A stretch of DNA of 64,000 bases, from contig OV884058.1 in assembly GCA_930367215.1 (NCBI GenBank), forward strand, positions 197,116,208-197,180,207, read 5' to 3'. A model generated the notes under the pieces. That model made no database searches. It was not told the origin of the DNA and worked only from the letters and a program-made list of their open reading frames with translations. Below, one piece after another: positions 11,281 to 23,373 of this stretch (positions are counted from its first letter, which is position 1; each line of letters opens with the position of its first letter). A program made the translations under genes and the position numbers. Source of the DNA: Pollenia angustigena. Its lineage: Eukaryota > Arthropoda > Insecta > Diptera > Polleniidae.

Positions 11281-12571
11281 GGGGTAAGGAAAAACAAATT
11301 TTGTACAGACTTTGTTGTACTCGGCAAGTAACTTGCGCAACTAACTTGCCGAGTCTGAAAGGGGTCTATGATTCACAATGCTTAAAAAAAATATTGGAAT
11401 AACGCATCCGACCTGAATTTATTTTTGTTTCTCCCGTTTTTACCCTTCACTTTAATGCTCCGTTAGTTTTAACTCCAATTTGTTTATTATTTTCATTTTT
11501 AATTTTTGTATTTTATCATGCTCTCTGCTTTGTCTCTGGCTAATTGTAACGGTAATTTCATTTTAGACACTCGTTAATTGTTTACACAAACATGAACTTA
11601 AACATTTACATTGGGATTCACTTCAAAAAAAAAAAAAAAAAAAAAAGATGTAAAAAGTAACAGAAGTGGAGCGAGCACATTAAGGAACAGATGAACATAA
11701 AACCCAGCAGAAAGTGTATAAATTGTGTAAGCCAAAACCCCAAACCAAACTAAAACGAACAAAACTGAAGTGAAGTGGACTAAAAACCAACTGGCCTTGC
11801 CTGTCATTTACTGATAAATTAGGTCGTTCCATTAAAAATTGTTAACTTAATACACTGATACAAATTAGAATACCAGTTTGTTTACCCCCATACCCATGAG
11901 TGTTTTTCAAAATGCAACATGCAACAGCAAATTTTAGGAGGGGCAAAAAGTGTTGCATGTGTAACACATTAATGTTAAGTATCCACTTCATACAAGTATA
12001 GAAAGTAAAAACTTAAAATAAGGGAAAAATTTAACGAAATATTAAAAACAACATGTGGAAGTGGTAAATGGTAAAATTAAACTAGTTTGTATTTGAGAAA
12101 GTTCAATTGGCTTGGGAATGGGGGAATCATCTAAATGCAAAAGGATTAATATGGGTGTGGTTTGGCTAGATTTGGAAAAAATTTAAATAATTTATAAAGT
12201 AAAGTATAGTGGGTCAAGATAACCCATTGGCAATCACTGACTCGCCAGAGGATAATAATTTAAATGAGTTATGGATTCATATAAAAGCTCTTTGTGTTGA
12301 ATAAACATATTGATAGATACATCAACATACATATTACACTCGATAAGTAAGAGGCTAATTACTCGAAATTTAAAAATTTTCAGTATAATCAGAAGACTCT
12401 TTAATTTAATTTTAAAGGCATTTGAAAAAAATGTTTAAGACACCGTCTTATTACCAAAAAGTAGACATAGTGGCATAACATTTTTACAGCGAGTTAATAC
12501 CTTTTTCTTGACAAAGTGTGAAATAAACGACTTTTCGGCTTTAAGTGATTTTAGAGAGAGGATTTATATAC
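11281..12571. other. Intronic sequence, nothing recognised
   Basis: Contains an A-run of about 21 bp at 11626-11646. Open frames here are short and without signatures. Confidence 0.4.
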
Positions 12572-12784
12572 AGTTAGGGACAAAATTGTTCACAAAATTA
12601 GTCTTATTGGCAAAATAGGCTATAAATTTTTGTTTTATTTATAATTATTTAATTTTTTTTTAACTATATGAAATGTAGAACATTTGAAGAACTTAAATAT
12701 AAAAACTTTTTCCAAAAATATGTGTTCATAATATTTAACACGGTATTAGTATTAAGTTCTGAGTGTGAACAATTATGACCCTAG

Positions 12785-13665
12785 TTAGAGATTATTGTTG
12801 TATTTGGGTCCTAACGTTTGGTGTGTTGTCCCTTTGTTCTTTTAAGCTGCCTTAATCCATTTTTCCATTCTTTTACAAAAGTTTTTAACAGTTTCGACTT
12901 TATTTTTTCCAAGCTTTAACGGCAAGCTCCCAAAGCTTGTATACAGTGTTAGGCGGGTTTCTCTGAGTTCTTAGCCGAATATGGCTAATCTTGGAATCTA
13001 CGGGTCTTTAAGGATGATTATGTAGTACTTAGCACACATTTTTCTTCTGAATTAGCGGAGTGCTCGAAGTTGGTTCCCGCGAAAACAGTCTCATATGTGA
13101 CTTACATCATCAAATTTTTAACATTTGGAATTATTCCGCTCTTTTACGCTAATACTTTTACGCCAACCATTTTAACTGCCGTCCAACTGTCTGCAATCTC
13201 ATAATTTTTGTCCGATCTAAGCATGTTACATGCATTGAAGCATTTAAACAGAATTTTTCTTATTTTTTTTGCAAACTTCGGCCATTTTCAGCCTATATTT
13301 TTGCTTAAAGGTGGGTTGTCGCTCTTTATTCTAGCTACTAATCTACTAGAACTTAAGCAACTTTGTACGATTTTAGTGCTTACATCTAAATTGTACTATA
13401 TACTCAGTATTTGCCGGACCTTAATAGCTATATTGGCTACACCAGTAACAATAAGTCGCTTTGATTCGCGAAAATCTTTTGGCGAAAGTTATTTTGGGCG
13501 ACCAGCTTTGTTGCTTTTTTTTTATTTTACATTCAAATCTCATTGAAATGTTGTAGTTTTTGTGATCTTGCGATGTGAGACTCCTTTTTTAAACTTTTTC
13601 ACAATGCTTTGTTTTAAAAGTGCCGCTTTTGACTTACCGTTCTTGAAGAAACCAGGAAAAATTGA
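12785..13665 (-). pseudogene. Tc1-family transposase, heavily decayed
   Basis: Across several frames the minus strand gives KQSIVKKFKKGVSHRKITKT, KSNKAGRPK, SPKDFRESKRLIVTGVANI, LDVSTKIVQSCL, SRLVARIKSDNPPLSKN, RSDKNYEI and, at the 3' end, KSKLLKTFVKEW. This is the order of a Tc1-like transposase: paired HTH, GRPR-like motif, then the catalytic half and the C-terminal K..VESMPRR-like tail. The catalytic Asp/Glu motifs are not clearly readable, and there are many stops. Confidence 0.7.
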
Positions 13666-13739
13666 ATTGCTAAAATTTTTTTAAAATTTTAAAAATGGAG
13701 AATGTAAGATGAGATGAACCCACTGTTGTTTGTTGTTGA

Positions 13740-13985
13740 TGTGTTTTGTTAAAACTTTGATATTATTACAAGTAGAACTGTTGCTATAATTCTTAAACGT
13801 TTAACAGTTTTATTTGGTTTAATATCTTTAGGTTTTCTAAAATCTTTATGGATGAAGTTTCCTGATGATCTGGCCTAAGCAACCAGTGAAATCCGCATAG
13901 GAATAAGTTATCCCATCAACAATAAATTTCAAGTGTTTTTGTCAAGAATAAAAACTGGGAATTAAGCACGAATAACAAAATCTTC
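13740..13985. repeat. 235-bp repeat, inverted copy at 61115-61345
   Basis: Contains AAACGTTTAACAGTTTTATT and GATGATCTGGCCTAAGCAAC. The reverse complement is found at 61115-61345 with about 90% identity by eye. Since this copy lies upstream of the Tc1-like transposase frame, it may be Tc1 5' sequence. Confidence 0.75.
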
Positions 13986-14089
13986 TGAAATTTTAAAAAA
14001 ATTTAATATTAATGAATTAATTTACTCACTTTAAAAGCAAATCAAAAAGTTTTATTTTTAATACTTATAACCTATTCATACGCCACCGA

Positions 14090-15225
14090 GAACGAGTACA
14101 GGCAGGTATGACTACCAATAAGTATGAGCATGAATAAGTTTGTATATCGACCGGTATGAGTATGAACAAACACGCATGCTTATGGGTAATCCATTGAATG
14201 CGTATGAGTATAGGCATGTATCGTAAGTATCGACAAGTAACTTCAATATTTTGTATGGTTATTTTAAAGCAAGCTGTGTTGCCACGACCTAAAAATTTAT
14301 GTTTAAGTTATATTAAAACATAAATATTTGCTATCAAATTAAAAAAAATGCTTCTAAAGCTATAATAAATTATAATCTATTTTACGAAAGAAGTTTTTTA
14401 TAAAAATAATTAAAAAAGGAGGCTATCAACTATTTTGGGATCTTTTCTGTTTCTTTTTTTATGTTTCCAGCTAAAGAGAAATCGTAATCTAATGCTGCGC
14501 TGCAGTCAGGAAATTTCATAAAATTCTTGATTCGTATTAAGACAACCGTGGATACCTTGTGGAGTTGTTTTTCCACCATAGCATGATGTCGAAGTCTTCT
14601 TTATGGCTAAAATTTTCGTCGGCATACTGATTGACTCCAGCAATTAAATTTTAAACCATTTTTTAACGTCTTAAAAATGCAACTGGCAACAGATAAACTA
14701 CTCAAACTCATAATATGTATGAATGTATTTACCTGTGATATCTCATTTCTTAACTGCGAATATGAATCTTCTTTTCTTTTTTTTTGGATTACGGTAACTT
14801 TTTCTGTTTTTATTAAGAACGATTAAAATAACACGACGTAATTTAATTTGCATCCATTTAGTCATTTTTTTAGATTTTCTTAAATAAGAACGCAAATCTT
14901 TATATTACAGAAATTTTTTTAAAGTTAACAATCGTTTTTCAATAAAATTTTGTTGAATTGTACTCAAACGATTTTAAAAAAACGTATTTATTTGTGATTC
15001 AGCAATTTGGAAAAAAAATTCTGGCAACATTTATGAAAAAATTTAACAAAAAAAAATGTTTGAAGTCAATGCTATATCTATGGGTGTGTCTGAATATGTG
15101 CGAGTATGAAACACAATAAGTATGATAACATACATGAATGAAATCAAATGCGCATGGATATACACAAGTATGAGAATAAACAGATACGAGTACGCACACG
15201 TATTGAAAATTGTCGATATGTGCTA
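14090..15225. repeat. GTATGAG-rich segment, possible hAT-like element
   Basis: The two flanks (14090-14240 and 15080-15200) are rich in GTATGAG or CGAGTA motifs, a subterminal pattern also seen in the 604-bp hAT MITE at 23374. No clear inverted ends or target duplication were found. The centre is AT-rich and not recognised. Confidence 0.3.
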
Positions 15226-15254
15226 GAGTACTTTAATTTTTTTTATTCCCATTG

Positions 15255-16357
15255 ACTTTCTCTGATATGGACACATAATCTATACAGTTTTTCAAAAATA
15301 GGACCAAAAGGGAAGGTAGTGGGCATTTTTTGCCTTTCACAAACTTTCAAACCAATTTTAATGAAGTGTATTAACATAGATAAATCCATATTTATATGGA
15401 CACATAAGCATGATGTGTTTTTAAATACTGTGATGTAGGGTATCATATGGTCGGGCTTGACCGACTATACTTTCTTACTTGTTTTTTGATTCCTTTTAGT
15501 AACAAGGTACTTTTTTGCAAAAAAATATCTTTTTTAAAAGAACTCTTTTATTTTTACGCTCTTCATTATCGTGGTGTGTGTGTTAAAATTAAATTTTGTG
15601 GTACCTGTCCTTAAATCTACTACTAATAAATTTAGGAAGGTATTTTTTGGTACTTTTTCGTAGAAAGGTACTTTTTTGCAAAAAAAATATTCTTTTAAAC
15701 GCATTTTTCACTGTAAAAAGTTTTTTATAATTTTTTTTTTTAATTTTTAGAAGAAACTTTTAATAAATTATTGGTTTTTGTTAAAAAAGTAAAAATTTAA
15801 TTTGTTCTTTTATATGTGGTTTCAAAAAAATTAAAATTTAACAATGGAGAATCTTTTTTTCAAAAGGTACTTTTTAAAAAATATTTTTAATAAAGTTTTT
15901 TATCTACATATTTCCTTTTTTTATAAGCCAATTTCTAAAAGGATTTTTGTTTTAAATACTCTTAAAAAATTCAGCTTTTTAGCGGCAGTTACTATTTTTA
16001 TACCCTTCACCACAATTAGTTGTGAAGAGGGTGTACTAAGTTTGTCATTCCGTGTGAAACTTTTTTATTATTCATCTCAGACCCCATAAAGTATATATAT
16101 TCTGGGTCCTTGAGTAATTCTAAGCCGATTTAGCCATGTCCGTCTGTCTGTCCGTCTGACCATCTGACCGTCTGTCCGTTGAAAACACGCTCACTTTTGA
16201 AAAACTCAAAAGAAATAAAACAGCTTGGTGCTGTTCCGTAGGATCAGAGCTATGATTCAAAATGTGGAAGCACCAACTTAAAAAAATTGATAGTTTTATT
16301 ACAAAAACTAACATAAATGGTGGAAAAATGCACGGAATGATATAAGAGCATATCACT
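15255..16357 (+). repeat. Duplicated block, copy 1
   Basis: About 1.1 kb nearly identical to 18079-18358 joined to 20862-21706. It comprises the end of a type B dispersed repeat (to 15484), AT-rich spacer with AAGGTACTTTTTTGCAAAAA motifs, and a type A dispersed repeat (from 15998). The homology stops abruptly after CATATCACTTAA. Confidence 0.85.
15998..16357 (+). repeat. Type A dispersed repeat, copy 1 (3' truncated)
   Basis: Begins TATACCCTTCACCACAATTA and contains TTTGTCATTCCGTGTGAAAC, then AGACCCCATAAAGTATATAT, then a CGTCTGTCTGTCCGTCTGAC block. It lacks the AGATTCGGCACAGCCGAAT-type 3' end. Confidence 0.75.
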
Positions 16358-16904
16358 TAATATAAATATAAAAACTAACGGTACTTTTGAAAATAAGTTT
16401 ACATATTTTTATTATAAAATGCAGAAAGCCATACAATATAGCTTTAGATAGCTTCCAAGCTGAAACTTTAAAAGTTTTCATGATATACCCAAATGTTTTA
16501 TAATTTCGTGAACAATTTTGTCCCTAACTGTAAGACAAATGGCCAATTCTCGTAAAAGCTTGTGTCGCCAATATGCGAATACCAACATTCAATAGGAAGT
16601 TATGACATTAAGGGCTAATAAATCGGAGCAAGTTAAACTCTTTTTTTGGTTTAAAATGTGTTAAAACCAACAAATCTATAAATCAGTGAACATAAAAACC
16701 AACTTTAAAAATTGGGCGTTTAAATTACCAATACAGACCATATGAATTTGACAACATTTATTGTAGTGCTGCCACATGTTATTTTTTAAGATACATACCA
16801 TACGTGGAACACTGGTCTACAGCTGTTGAGTTTAAACTTCATATACATTTAAGTTTAGTTCAACTAAACCAGCGTTCAAACTTTCACTAATTTATTAGCC
16901 ATGA

Positions 16905-17550
16905 GAAGTATTTTCAGAAGTGGTATTTGTATGGAAGCCATGGTCAAATATGGACCGACTGTTTTAAGATTTGGCATGATGACTCAGGTTTAGGGATGCC
17001 AAACGGGAAATCCCGAATCCCGGGATTTTTATTATATCAACTTTTGTGAAAAAAAAAATTATTAAAATTATATTTCAGTTGTATTTTTTATTGTTATAAT
17101 TCTTATTTTTCTTTTTTAAAAATATATGTTATATATATAATACCTTCAGAAAATTCATATCGGGATTTCAAAACCCCGAATACCGGGATTTTCTAAAATC
17201 AATCCCGATTGGCATCCCTACTTAGGTTATAGTAAGATATTTTTTAACTAAATTTTTCTAAATACCAACATAAGATAGTTTTTGGGCACAAAGACTCTAT
17301 TCCGGAAAGAAGTTTGTTTGGGGGCCATGTGAAATTTTGAACCGATTCTCACAACTTTCAATAGGTATTGTCCTTATGGCAATTAAATGATATTTACCAA
17401 ATGTCATCAAACTATCTTCAAAATGGCAACCTGTACTTTGTGCACAAGGTTACATGGACAGAAAATCAGCCAGCTAGCCGGACATCGTTAGTTCAAACTA
17501 TAAAGTAAATCTAAGTCGAGTGGTATACTAAAAGGTGGGTATAAAAATAA
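16905..17550 (-). repeat. Type B dispersed repeat, reverse, interrupted
   Basis: Shares TCTATTCCGGAAAGAAG and the CTGTACTTTGTGCACAAGGT block with other type B copies. It is broken by the hAT MITE at 16991-17220 and lacks its TATACCC end. Confidence 0.65.
16991..17220. mobile_element. hAT-type MITE, TAGGGATGCCAA ends
   Basis: 230 bp with inverted ends TAGGGATGCCAA and internal CCCGGGATTTT motifs. The flanks are CTCAGGTT and CTTAGGTT, an 8-bp target duplication with one mismatch. It is inserted in a reverse type B dispersed repeat. Confidence 0.8.
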
Positions 17551-17612
17551 ATTAAACTTTGTGGTACCTGTTCTTACTACTACTACATACTACTTTATTT
17601 AAGAAGGTATAT

Positions 17613-18275
17613 TTATACCCACACCACAATAGTGGAGAGGGTATTATGCATTTGTGCTGATGTGTGTAACGCCTTTAAATATTGGTCCTAGACCCACCTT
17701 AAAGTATACCGATCAACTCAGAATCACTTTCTGAGTCGAACTAACTATGTCCGTCCGGCTGGCTGGCAGGCTGGCTGTCCATGTAACATTGTGCGCAAAG
17801 TACAGGTCGCAATTTTGGGCATAATTTGATAAAATTTAAGACACAGGTTCTTATTGGCACAAGGACCAAGCCTATTGAAAATGGGGCGAATCGTAGGACC
17901 ACGAGGGAAGATAGGAGGAAATTTCTTCCTCTCAGAAACTATCCAACCTATTTTAATGAAATTTAAAACATATGTATGCATTTTTAAAAAAATAGGATCT
18001 CGAGGGGAGATAGGGGCAATTTTTGCTTATCAAACCGATTTTAATGAAATTTTAAACATAGATAGATCCATATCTTTATGGACACATAATTTATACAGTT
18101 TTTCAAAAATTGGACCAAAAGTGAAGGTAGTGGGCATTTTTTGCCTTTCACAAACTTTCAAACCGATTTTAATAAATCCATATTTATATGGACACATAAG
18201 CATGATGTGTTTTTAAATACTGTGATGTAGGGTATCATATGGTCGGGCTTGACCGACTATACTTTCTTACTTGTT
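17613..18275 (+). repeat. Type B dispersed repeat, complete-looking
   Basis: Begins TATACCCACACCACAATAGT and ends ACTTTCTTACTTGTT. Inside are GTCCGTCCGGCTGGCTGGCA and CATGTAA..GTGCGCAAAGTACAGGTCGCA. A short hairpin, GTCGG-GCTTGA-CCGAC, lies about 15 bp before the 3' end. The frames overlapping it (17745-17981 minus, 17854-18216 plus) are not genes. Confidence 0.75.
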
Positions 18276-18749
18276 TTTTGATTCCTTTTTGTAACAAGGT
18301 ACTTTTTTGCAAAAAAATATCTTTTTTAAAAGAATTCGTTTATTTTTACGCTCTTCATCAGTGTTGCCAAAACTTGGTGACCAAAAATGGCTAAATTTAC
18401 GGAAAAAATGGCTAAAAAATGGCTAAAAATGGGCTAAAAAATGGCTAAATGCTTTTTTAAATAAAAACACATGAAAATTCAATAACAAAACAAAAATAAT
18501 TAATTTAAAGTAGTTTACGATGAAATTGTGAGTTAAGATCAATTTGTTAAATAAGAATAAACGTAAAAAAATTTGAAAATAAATTAATATTAAAAAATTA
18601 AATCATCGAAAAATTCGATGTCGTTATTGTTCATCTCATAGGAATCACTCACTCATTAGCTTCAAATAATCATAAGTTTTAAATAATTTGAAGGTAAATC
18701 TTAATCACGACAAAATTTACCCAGCCTTTTGAGTCCAAATCTACAATAA

Positions 18750-19032
18750 AAAACAAGTAAGAAAGAATAGTCGGTTAAACCCGACTTTATACCCTACGCC
18801 ACATTAAAACCTTTGTACCAAATTTTATCAAATAATCTCTAAATTGCGACCTGTACTTTGCGCACAAGGTTTACATGGACAGCCAGCCGGACAAACATCG
18901 TTAATTCGACTCAGAAAGTGATTCTGAGTCAATCGGTATACGTAAAGGTGGGCTAAGGACCAATATTTTAAGGTGTTACAGACATCAGCACAAACGCACA
19001 GTACCTTCTCCATTGTGGTGGTGGTATAAATA
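18750..19032 (-). repeat. Type B dispersed repeat, deletion copy, reverse
   Basis: Starts AACAAGTAAGAAAGAATAGT (the ACTTGTT end), is internally deleted after TATACCCTACGCCACATT, and ends with CATTGTGGTGGTGGTATAAA. Nested in the hAT element. Confidence 0.7.
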
Positions 19033-19053
19033 TTGTATTGTAAAATATTTAAC

Positions 19054-20307
19054 TACACATAGAAAACAAATTGGTTGGGAAACGGTTGCAGTAATAAAAT
19101 ATTGATCAAGGAACATGATTTATTATTGCAACTATTAAAAATGTATAGTTCTAACTGATTTTTAATTCTCTTGATTATAAAAATGATGTTCCAACTGAAA
19201 TATGATTCCTTCAATACTTTTATTAGTTATGATAACTAATTTAATTAAGTTCTAAAAATTAGTACAAATGGTTAGAACCACAACCGAATTTAATATAGGG
19301 CAATACTGAATATTGGTCATTGCAATCAATAATTTGCTGTCGTCAATAAATTTTGTAATATAAATGATTATTCATTTATTGCAGCTAATTATTGATTGTT
19401 GGAATAGATTCAATTCGAGTACAACAAATGAAAATATAATTATTCGGATTTCACAACCAAAAAATAGTTAAAAGCCCCAATTACTTACTAAATTTTCTGT
19501 CAAAACATTTGATAGATTAAACTAATTTTTAATATTATATTTAAAAAATATATTTGCGGTCAAAAATGGAAAATGTGAAAAACTTAATAAATAGGGGTAA
19601 ATAATTAACGTTTTCTTATAGGTATGAACATATACACGTACATACATATGTATGTATGAATGTATGTATTATTTTTTATACCCTGCAAATTATATTGGAC
19701 TTCTTGATCCATTTTGATCCTGGACTTGTCCAATGTAGTGCAAGTATGGACCATGTCATTATTAAAAAGAGTTTGCAGTGAAACGACATGTCTTCGTTTT
19801 TGAACGAAATGTTTTCGTTTTGAAACGATTTCAAAGCTAATCCTCTGGAGTATACCATGGAGTAGTTTTAAGACTTCCCCTTTGTAATGCCAGCTGGGTT
19901 ATATGGTCCTGCCCTAGGACATCGTACTGTAAAAAACCCGTTTTTTCCATTCATTGAGATTACCTTTGGACAAGTCCTTGCCCCTTATGGGCTACATTTG
20001 ACCGGGTAAAAAAATATATTGATAACGACAATCAAATCTCTTGTTATGAACACCAATTATAATTCAGTTGCACCTATCATTTATTCGGGTATAAGCACAA
20101 TTTTGTTTCTAATAATCATACTAACAACTAACAATATCTTTTGTTATGACTGATAGTGTACTAAAATTCAAATGTTGCTATCAAACCTTTAATGCTAAGC
20201 AACGAAATTTTCAGTAATTGGAACCGAATTGTGTGATAGTATATGCAACCGACGAAATTCGATTGGCGCGAAATTCGGTTGTGATCACGAATCTGTTTTC
20301 TCTGTGT
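19054..20307. mobile_element. MITE with ACACAKAGAAAACA ends
   Basis: About 1.25 kb. The left end is ACACATAGAAAACAAATTGG; the right end read inward is ACACAGAGAAAACAGATTCG. AT-rich, with many short ATTGATTG-like repeats inside and no convincing open frame. Nested in the hAT element. The ends resemble other MITEs of this window (see findings). Confidence 0.6.
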
Positions 20308-21293
20308 ATAATTTGATAAAATCGAATTAACGGTTGCTTAATGTAACCTATTTCTCAAATTACTTTTTTACGATGTTTACTTGGCTAAACACCCTCTCTA
20401 CTTCAGCATTATACCATGCAAGTCAATTATAGTCAATTCAGAAATTTCTAAAACAATTTTGTTACCGCCTGCATCCTTTTATTGAAATACTTGCAACCAG
20501 AAAGAAACAGCGATGTTTGTGTTGATCCATTTTATAAATTTAATAGTGGAATACTGTTCCTTTATTTTGAAAGATGTTTCAGCGTCATAGTTTATAGCGA
20601 TTTTCAAGATTTGTAAAAGTTGTAATTTAAATTAAAGGCGTTTTAATTGTTCAAAATGTTTATTTTACTTTTAAAAATTTTTATAATAAAATAAAAATTA
20701 TTTTTTTAAAAGAAAAACGGCAAAAAAATTTAATGGCTAAACAAGTTGAAAAATGGCTAAAAATATGGCTAATGGCTAAACTCATTTTTTAATGGCTGAA
20801 CAGGGTGAAAAATGGCTAAATCTAGCCACTAAATGGCTAAATTGGCAACACTGCTCTTCATTATCGTGGTGTGGGTGTTAAAATTAAATTTTGTGTTACC
20901 TGTCCTTAAATCTACTACTAATAAATTTAGGAAGGTATTTTTTGGTGCTTTTTCGTAGAAAGGTACTTTTTTGCAAAAAAAATATTCTTTTAAACGCATT
21001 TTTCACTGAAAAGTTTTTTATAATTTTTTTTTTTTTAATTTTTAGAAGAAACTTTTAATAAATTATTGTTTTTTGTTAAAAAAGTAAAAATTTAATTTGT
21101 TCTTTTATATGTGGTTTCAAAAAAATTTAAATTTAACAATGGAGAATCTTTTTTCAAAAGGTACTTTTTAAACAATATTTTTAATAAAGTTTTTTATCTA
21201 CATATTTCCTTTTTTTATAAGCCAATTTCTAAAAGGATTTTTTGTTTTAAATACTCTTAAAAAATTCAGCTTTTTAGCGGCAGTTACTATTTT

Positions 21294-21706
21294 TATACCC
21301 TTCACCACAATTAGTTGTGAAGAGGGTGTACTAAGTTTGTCATTCCGTGTGAAACTTTTTTATTATTCATCTCAGACCCCATAAAGTATATATATTCTGG
21401 GTCCTTGAGTAATTCTAAGCCGATTAAGCCATGTACGTCTGTCTGTCCGTCTGACCATCTGACCGTCTGTCCGTTGAAAACACGCTCACTTTTGAAAAAC
21501 TCAAAAGAAATAAAACAGCTTGGTGCCAAATTGCTTGCAGTTATCCTAAGCAGTTTGGGATTGAAATCCAGCAAAATCGGTTCCGTAGGATCAGAGCTAT
21601 GATTCAAAATGTGGAAGCACCAACTTAAAAAAATGTATAGTTTTATTACAAAAACTAACATAAATGGTGGAAAAATGCACGGAATGATATAAGAGCATAT
21701 CACTTA
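21294..21706 (+). repeat. Type A dispersed repeat, copy 2
   Basis: Duplicate of 15998-16357 with an extra ~55 bp in the middle (GCCAAATTGCTTGCAGTTAT), showing that copy 1 has a deletion. It is part of the large tandem duplication. Confidence 0.8.
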
Positions 21707-22364
21707 ACTGGTAATAATGTGCTAAAAGAGCAGTTACTCCAGAAGGTAATTGACAAACAACTTGTTATGTAACTGGATTTTGTGTGGGAAATGACTGATT
21801 GATTCTACCTGGTTCTATTACTTTAAATGAAAGGGATCCGCCCTAATAACACGGTTCATTTGGGACAATATTTGCGACAGGCACTATTTTAACTGAAATT
21901 TAATGTGTCCATTTAGGTTGTTTCTGTGACCTGTTACAAAGCGTCAAAAAGGTGCCAATAAACCCCCTCGTAGGACATCGCCATGTTAAAGTGACAAGTC
22001 CCCTTCATATAAAGTGTTCAAACTCGAACCGGTCCCTATCAGAGAATAGCTTTTTGCAATTGAAAAAAAATCGCATTTAATTAACGACAACAAATACACA
22101 CGCTTACGGTCATACAGTCAAACTCGCGCAACCGCAAATATTCGCTGCTGGTTTGCAGTCATTCAAATAACGCACATCGTGCTTTGTTATTTATACAATC
22201 GTTGCCTTCGTTTTTTTTTATAAAGATTCAAAGTGTTCTGAGCGCAAATGATTGTTTGGTAAAGAAACAAAAAATACAAACGAAAGAGCCAGAAATCAAA
22301 CAATTATTACTCATGTATTTATTCAGCATAACTATGTAGTACAAGAAAAAAAAATTTAAATGAA
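21707..22364. other. Intronic sequence, nothing recognised
   Basis: Less AT-rich than its surroundings, with no open frame of note. It may be the remnant of an unknown element. Confidence 0.4.
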
Positions 22365-23295
22365 CCCAGCGGGAAAAAGAAGGAGTACGGAGGCCTTCCA
22401 GAAGGCCTCTGTACCCCTTCTTTTGGATAAACAAGCCCTTCTCGCTCCATTCCATACTCATATCTTTTTTACACGCGTTGTCATTGCGGAGAAGGCCTTC
22501 CGCTTTCCTTTCTTCCCCAGAGCTTCTTAAAGGCCTTCAAATAAATGGCTTTTAGAAGGCTTTCCAGAGAATGACTGTCAAAAGGCCTTAGCAAAAAGGT
22601 TATCTTGAAGGGTTTTTAAGAAAGGTATGGTAAAAGGCCTTTCAATTAATGGCTCTTAAAAGGCCTTTCAGACCATCCTTATACAAATGCATTAAAGGTC
22701 ATATTGAAGGGCTATCAGACTAAAACATTAAGAAATATTTCCCTACAAATGAATACCTATTATGTGATACCTATTTTTTTATTGAAATAATTAAATTTGC
22801 TAAATATTGTAAAATAGATTGCAAATAAAAGTTTATAATAAAATAAAACTTTTAAAATCACAAGTACCTAAGTATCTTCCTTAATGAACAAAACTCAACT
22901 AAAATGATTAACATTATTGTCTTTATTTTGCATTTTAATATGCACCTACTTTGTTACTTTGTTTTTATAACGGGATCTGAATTCTTTCGCTTTGGCGAAA
23001 AAAACAAAACAAAAAATTTTACTCTTTCTCTTTTCAACTTCAACTAAAATGATTTACAACATATGTTACTTTGTTTTTGTAAAAGGATCTGAACTCTTTT
23101 GCTTTTGCTTGTGCAAAAAAACAAAACAAAAAATGTTACTCCTTCTTTTCTCGCTTCTTTTATACCAAAGAGCCGAGGCCTTCTATAAGGCATTCCTTAG
23201 CAGTTACGTAAGAATAGTAATTAAATCAAAACGTTTTTTAAGCAGGCCTTTAAAAAGGCCTGAAGTAAGAAGGTCTTCTGAGTTTTCCCGCTGGG
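22365..23295. mobile_element. TIR element with AGGCCTTC arrays
   Basis: 931 bp with inverted ends CCCAGCGGGAAAA. Both arms carry many copies of AGGCCTTC or GAAGGCCT (22392-22690 and 23175-23275). The centre is AT-rich and includes a tandem pair around 22980-23150 (AAAACAAAACAAAAAATKTTACTC...). No target duplication is clear. Open frames (22228-22461, 22992-23339) lie within repeats. The superfamily is unknown. Confidence 0.7.
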
Positions 23296-23373
23296 AAACT
23301 AAACACACATACTTATGTAGGTACACACAATTTCCATAGAAACAAAAAGTACAGTAGTAGTAGTAGTAGGTAC

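Larger units (their letters stand above)
12572..16530 (-). mobile_element. Tc1-like element opened by later insertions
   Basis: The left end, CAGTTAGGGACAAAATTGTT, at about 12572 follows TA. Its inverted partner, AACAATTTTGTCCCTAACTG, ends near 16530 and precedes TA. These 20-bp ends match exactly. A degenerate Tc1-type transposase reads on the minus strand (12785-13665). The span of about 4 kb is too long for Tc1; dispersed repeat material at 15244-16357 (types B and A) and a GTATGAG-rich region (14090-15225) account for the excess. Confidence 0.75.
18359..20853. mobile_element. hAT element, CAGTGTTGCCAA ends
   Basis: 2,495 bp flanked by a perfect 8-bp duplication, CTCTTCAT (18351-18358 and 20854-20861). 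The ends CAGTGTTGCCAA match for 12 bp, and many ATGGCTAAA motifs lie inside both ends. No transposase frame survives. Nested inside are a reverse type B repeat (18750-19032) and a MITE (19054-20307). Fragments of the same family are at 48395-48690 and 50905-51050. Confidence 0.92.
18079..21706 (+). repeat. Duplicated block, copy 2, split by a hAT element
   Basis: The counterpart of 15255-16357. Homology runs 18079-18358, is broken by the 2,495-bp hAT insertion, and resumes at 20862-21706. Removing the hAT and one target copy restores collinearity. Confidence 0.85.

Noticed and set aside
13208..13546. 112-codon plus-strand frame
   Set aside because: Antisense to the decayed Tc1-like transposase; no domain.
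16120..16356. Protein-like frames shared by 16120-16356 and 21311-21703
   Set aside because: They are translations of type A dispersed repeats, reversed and with an in-frame deletion between copies.
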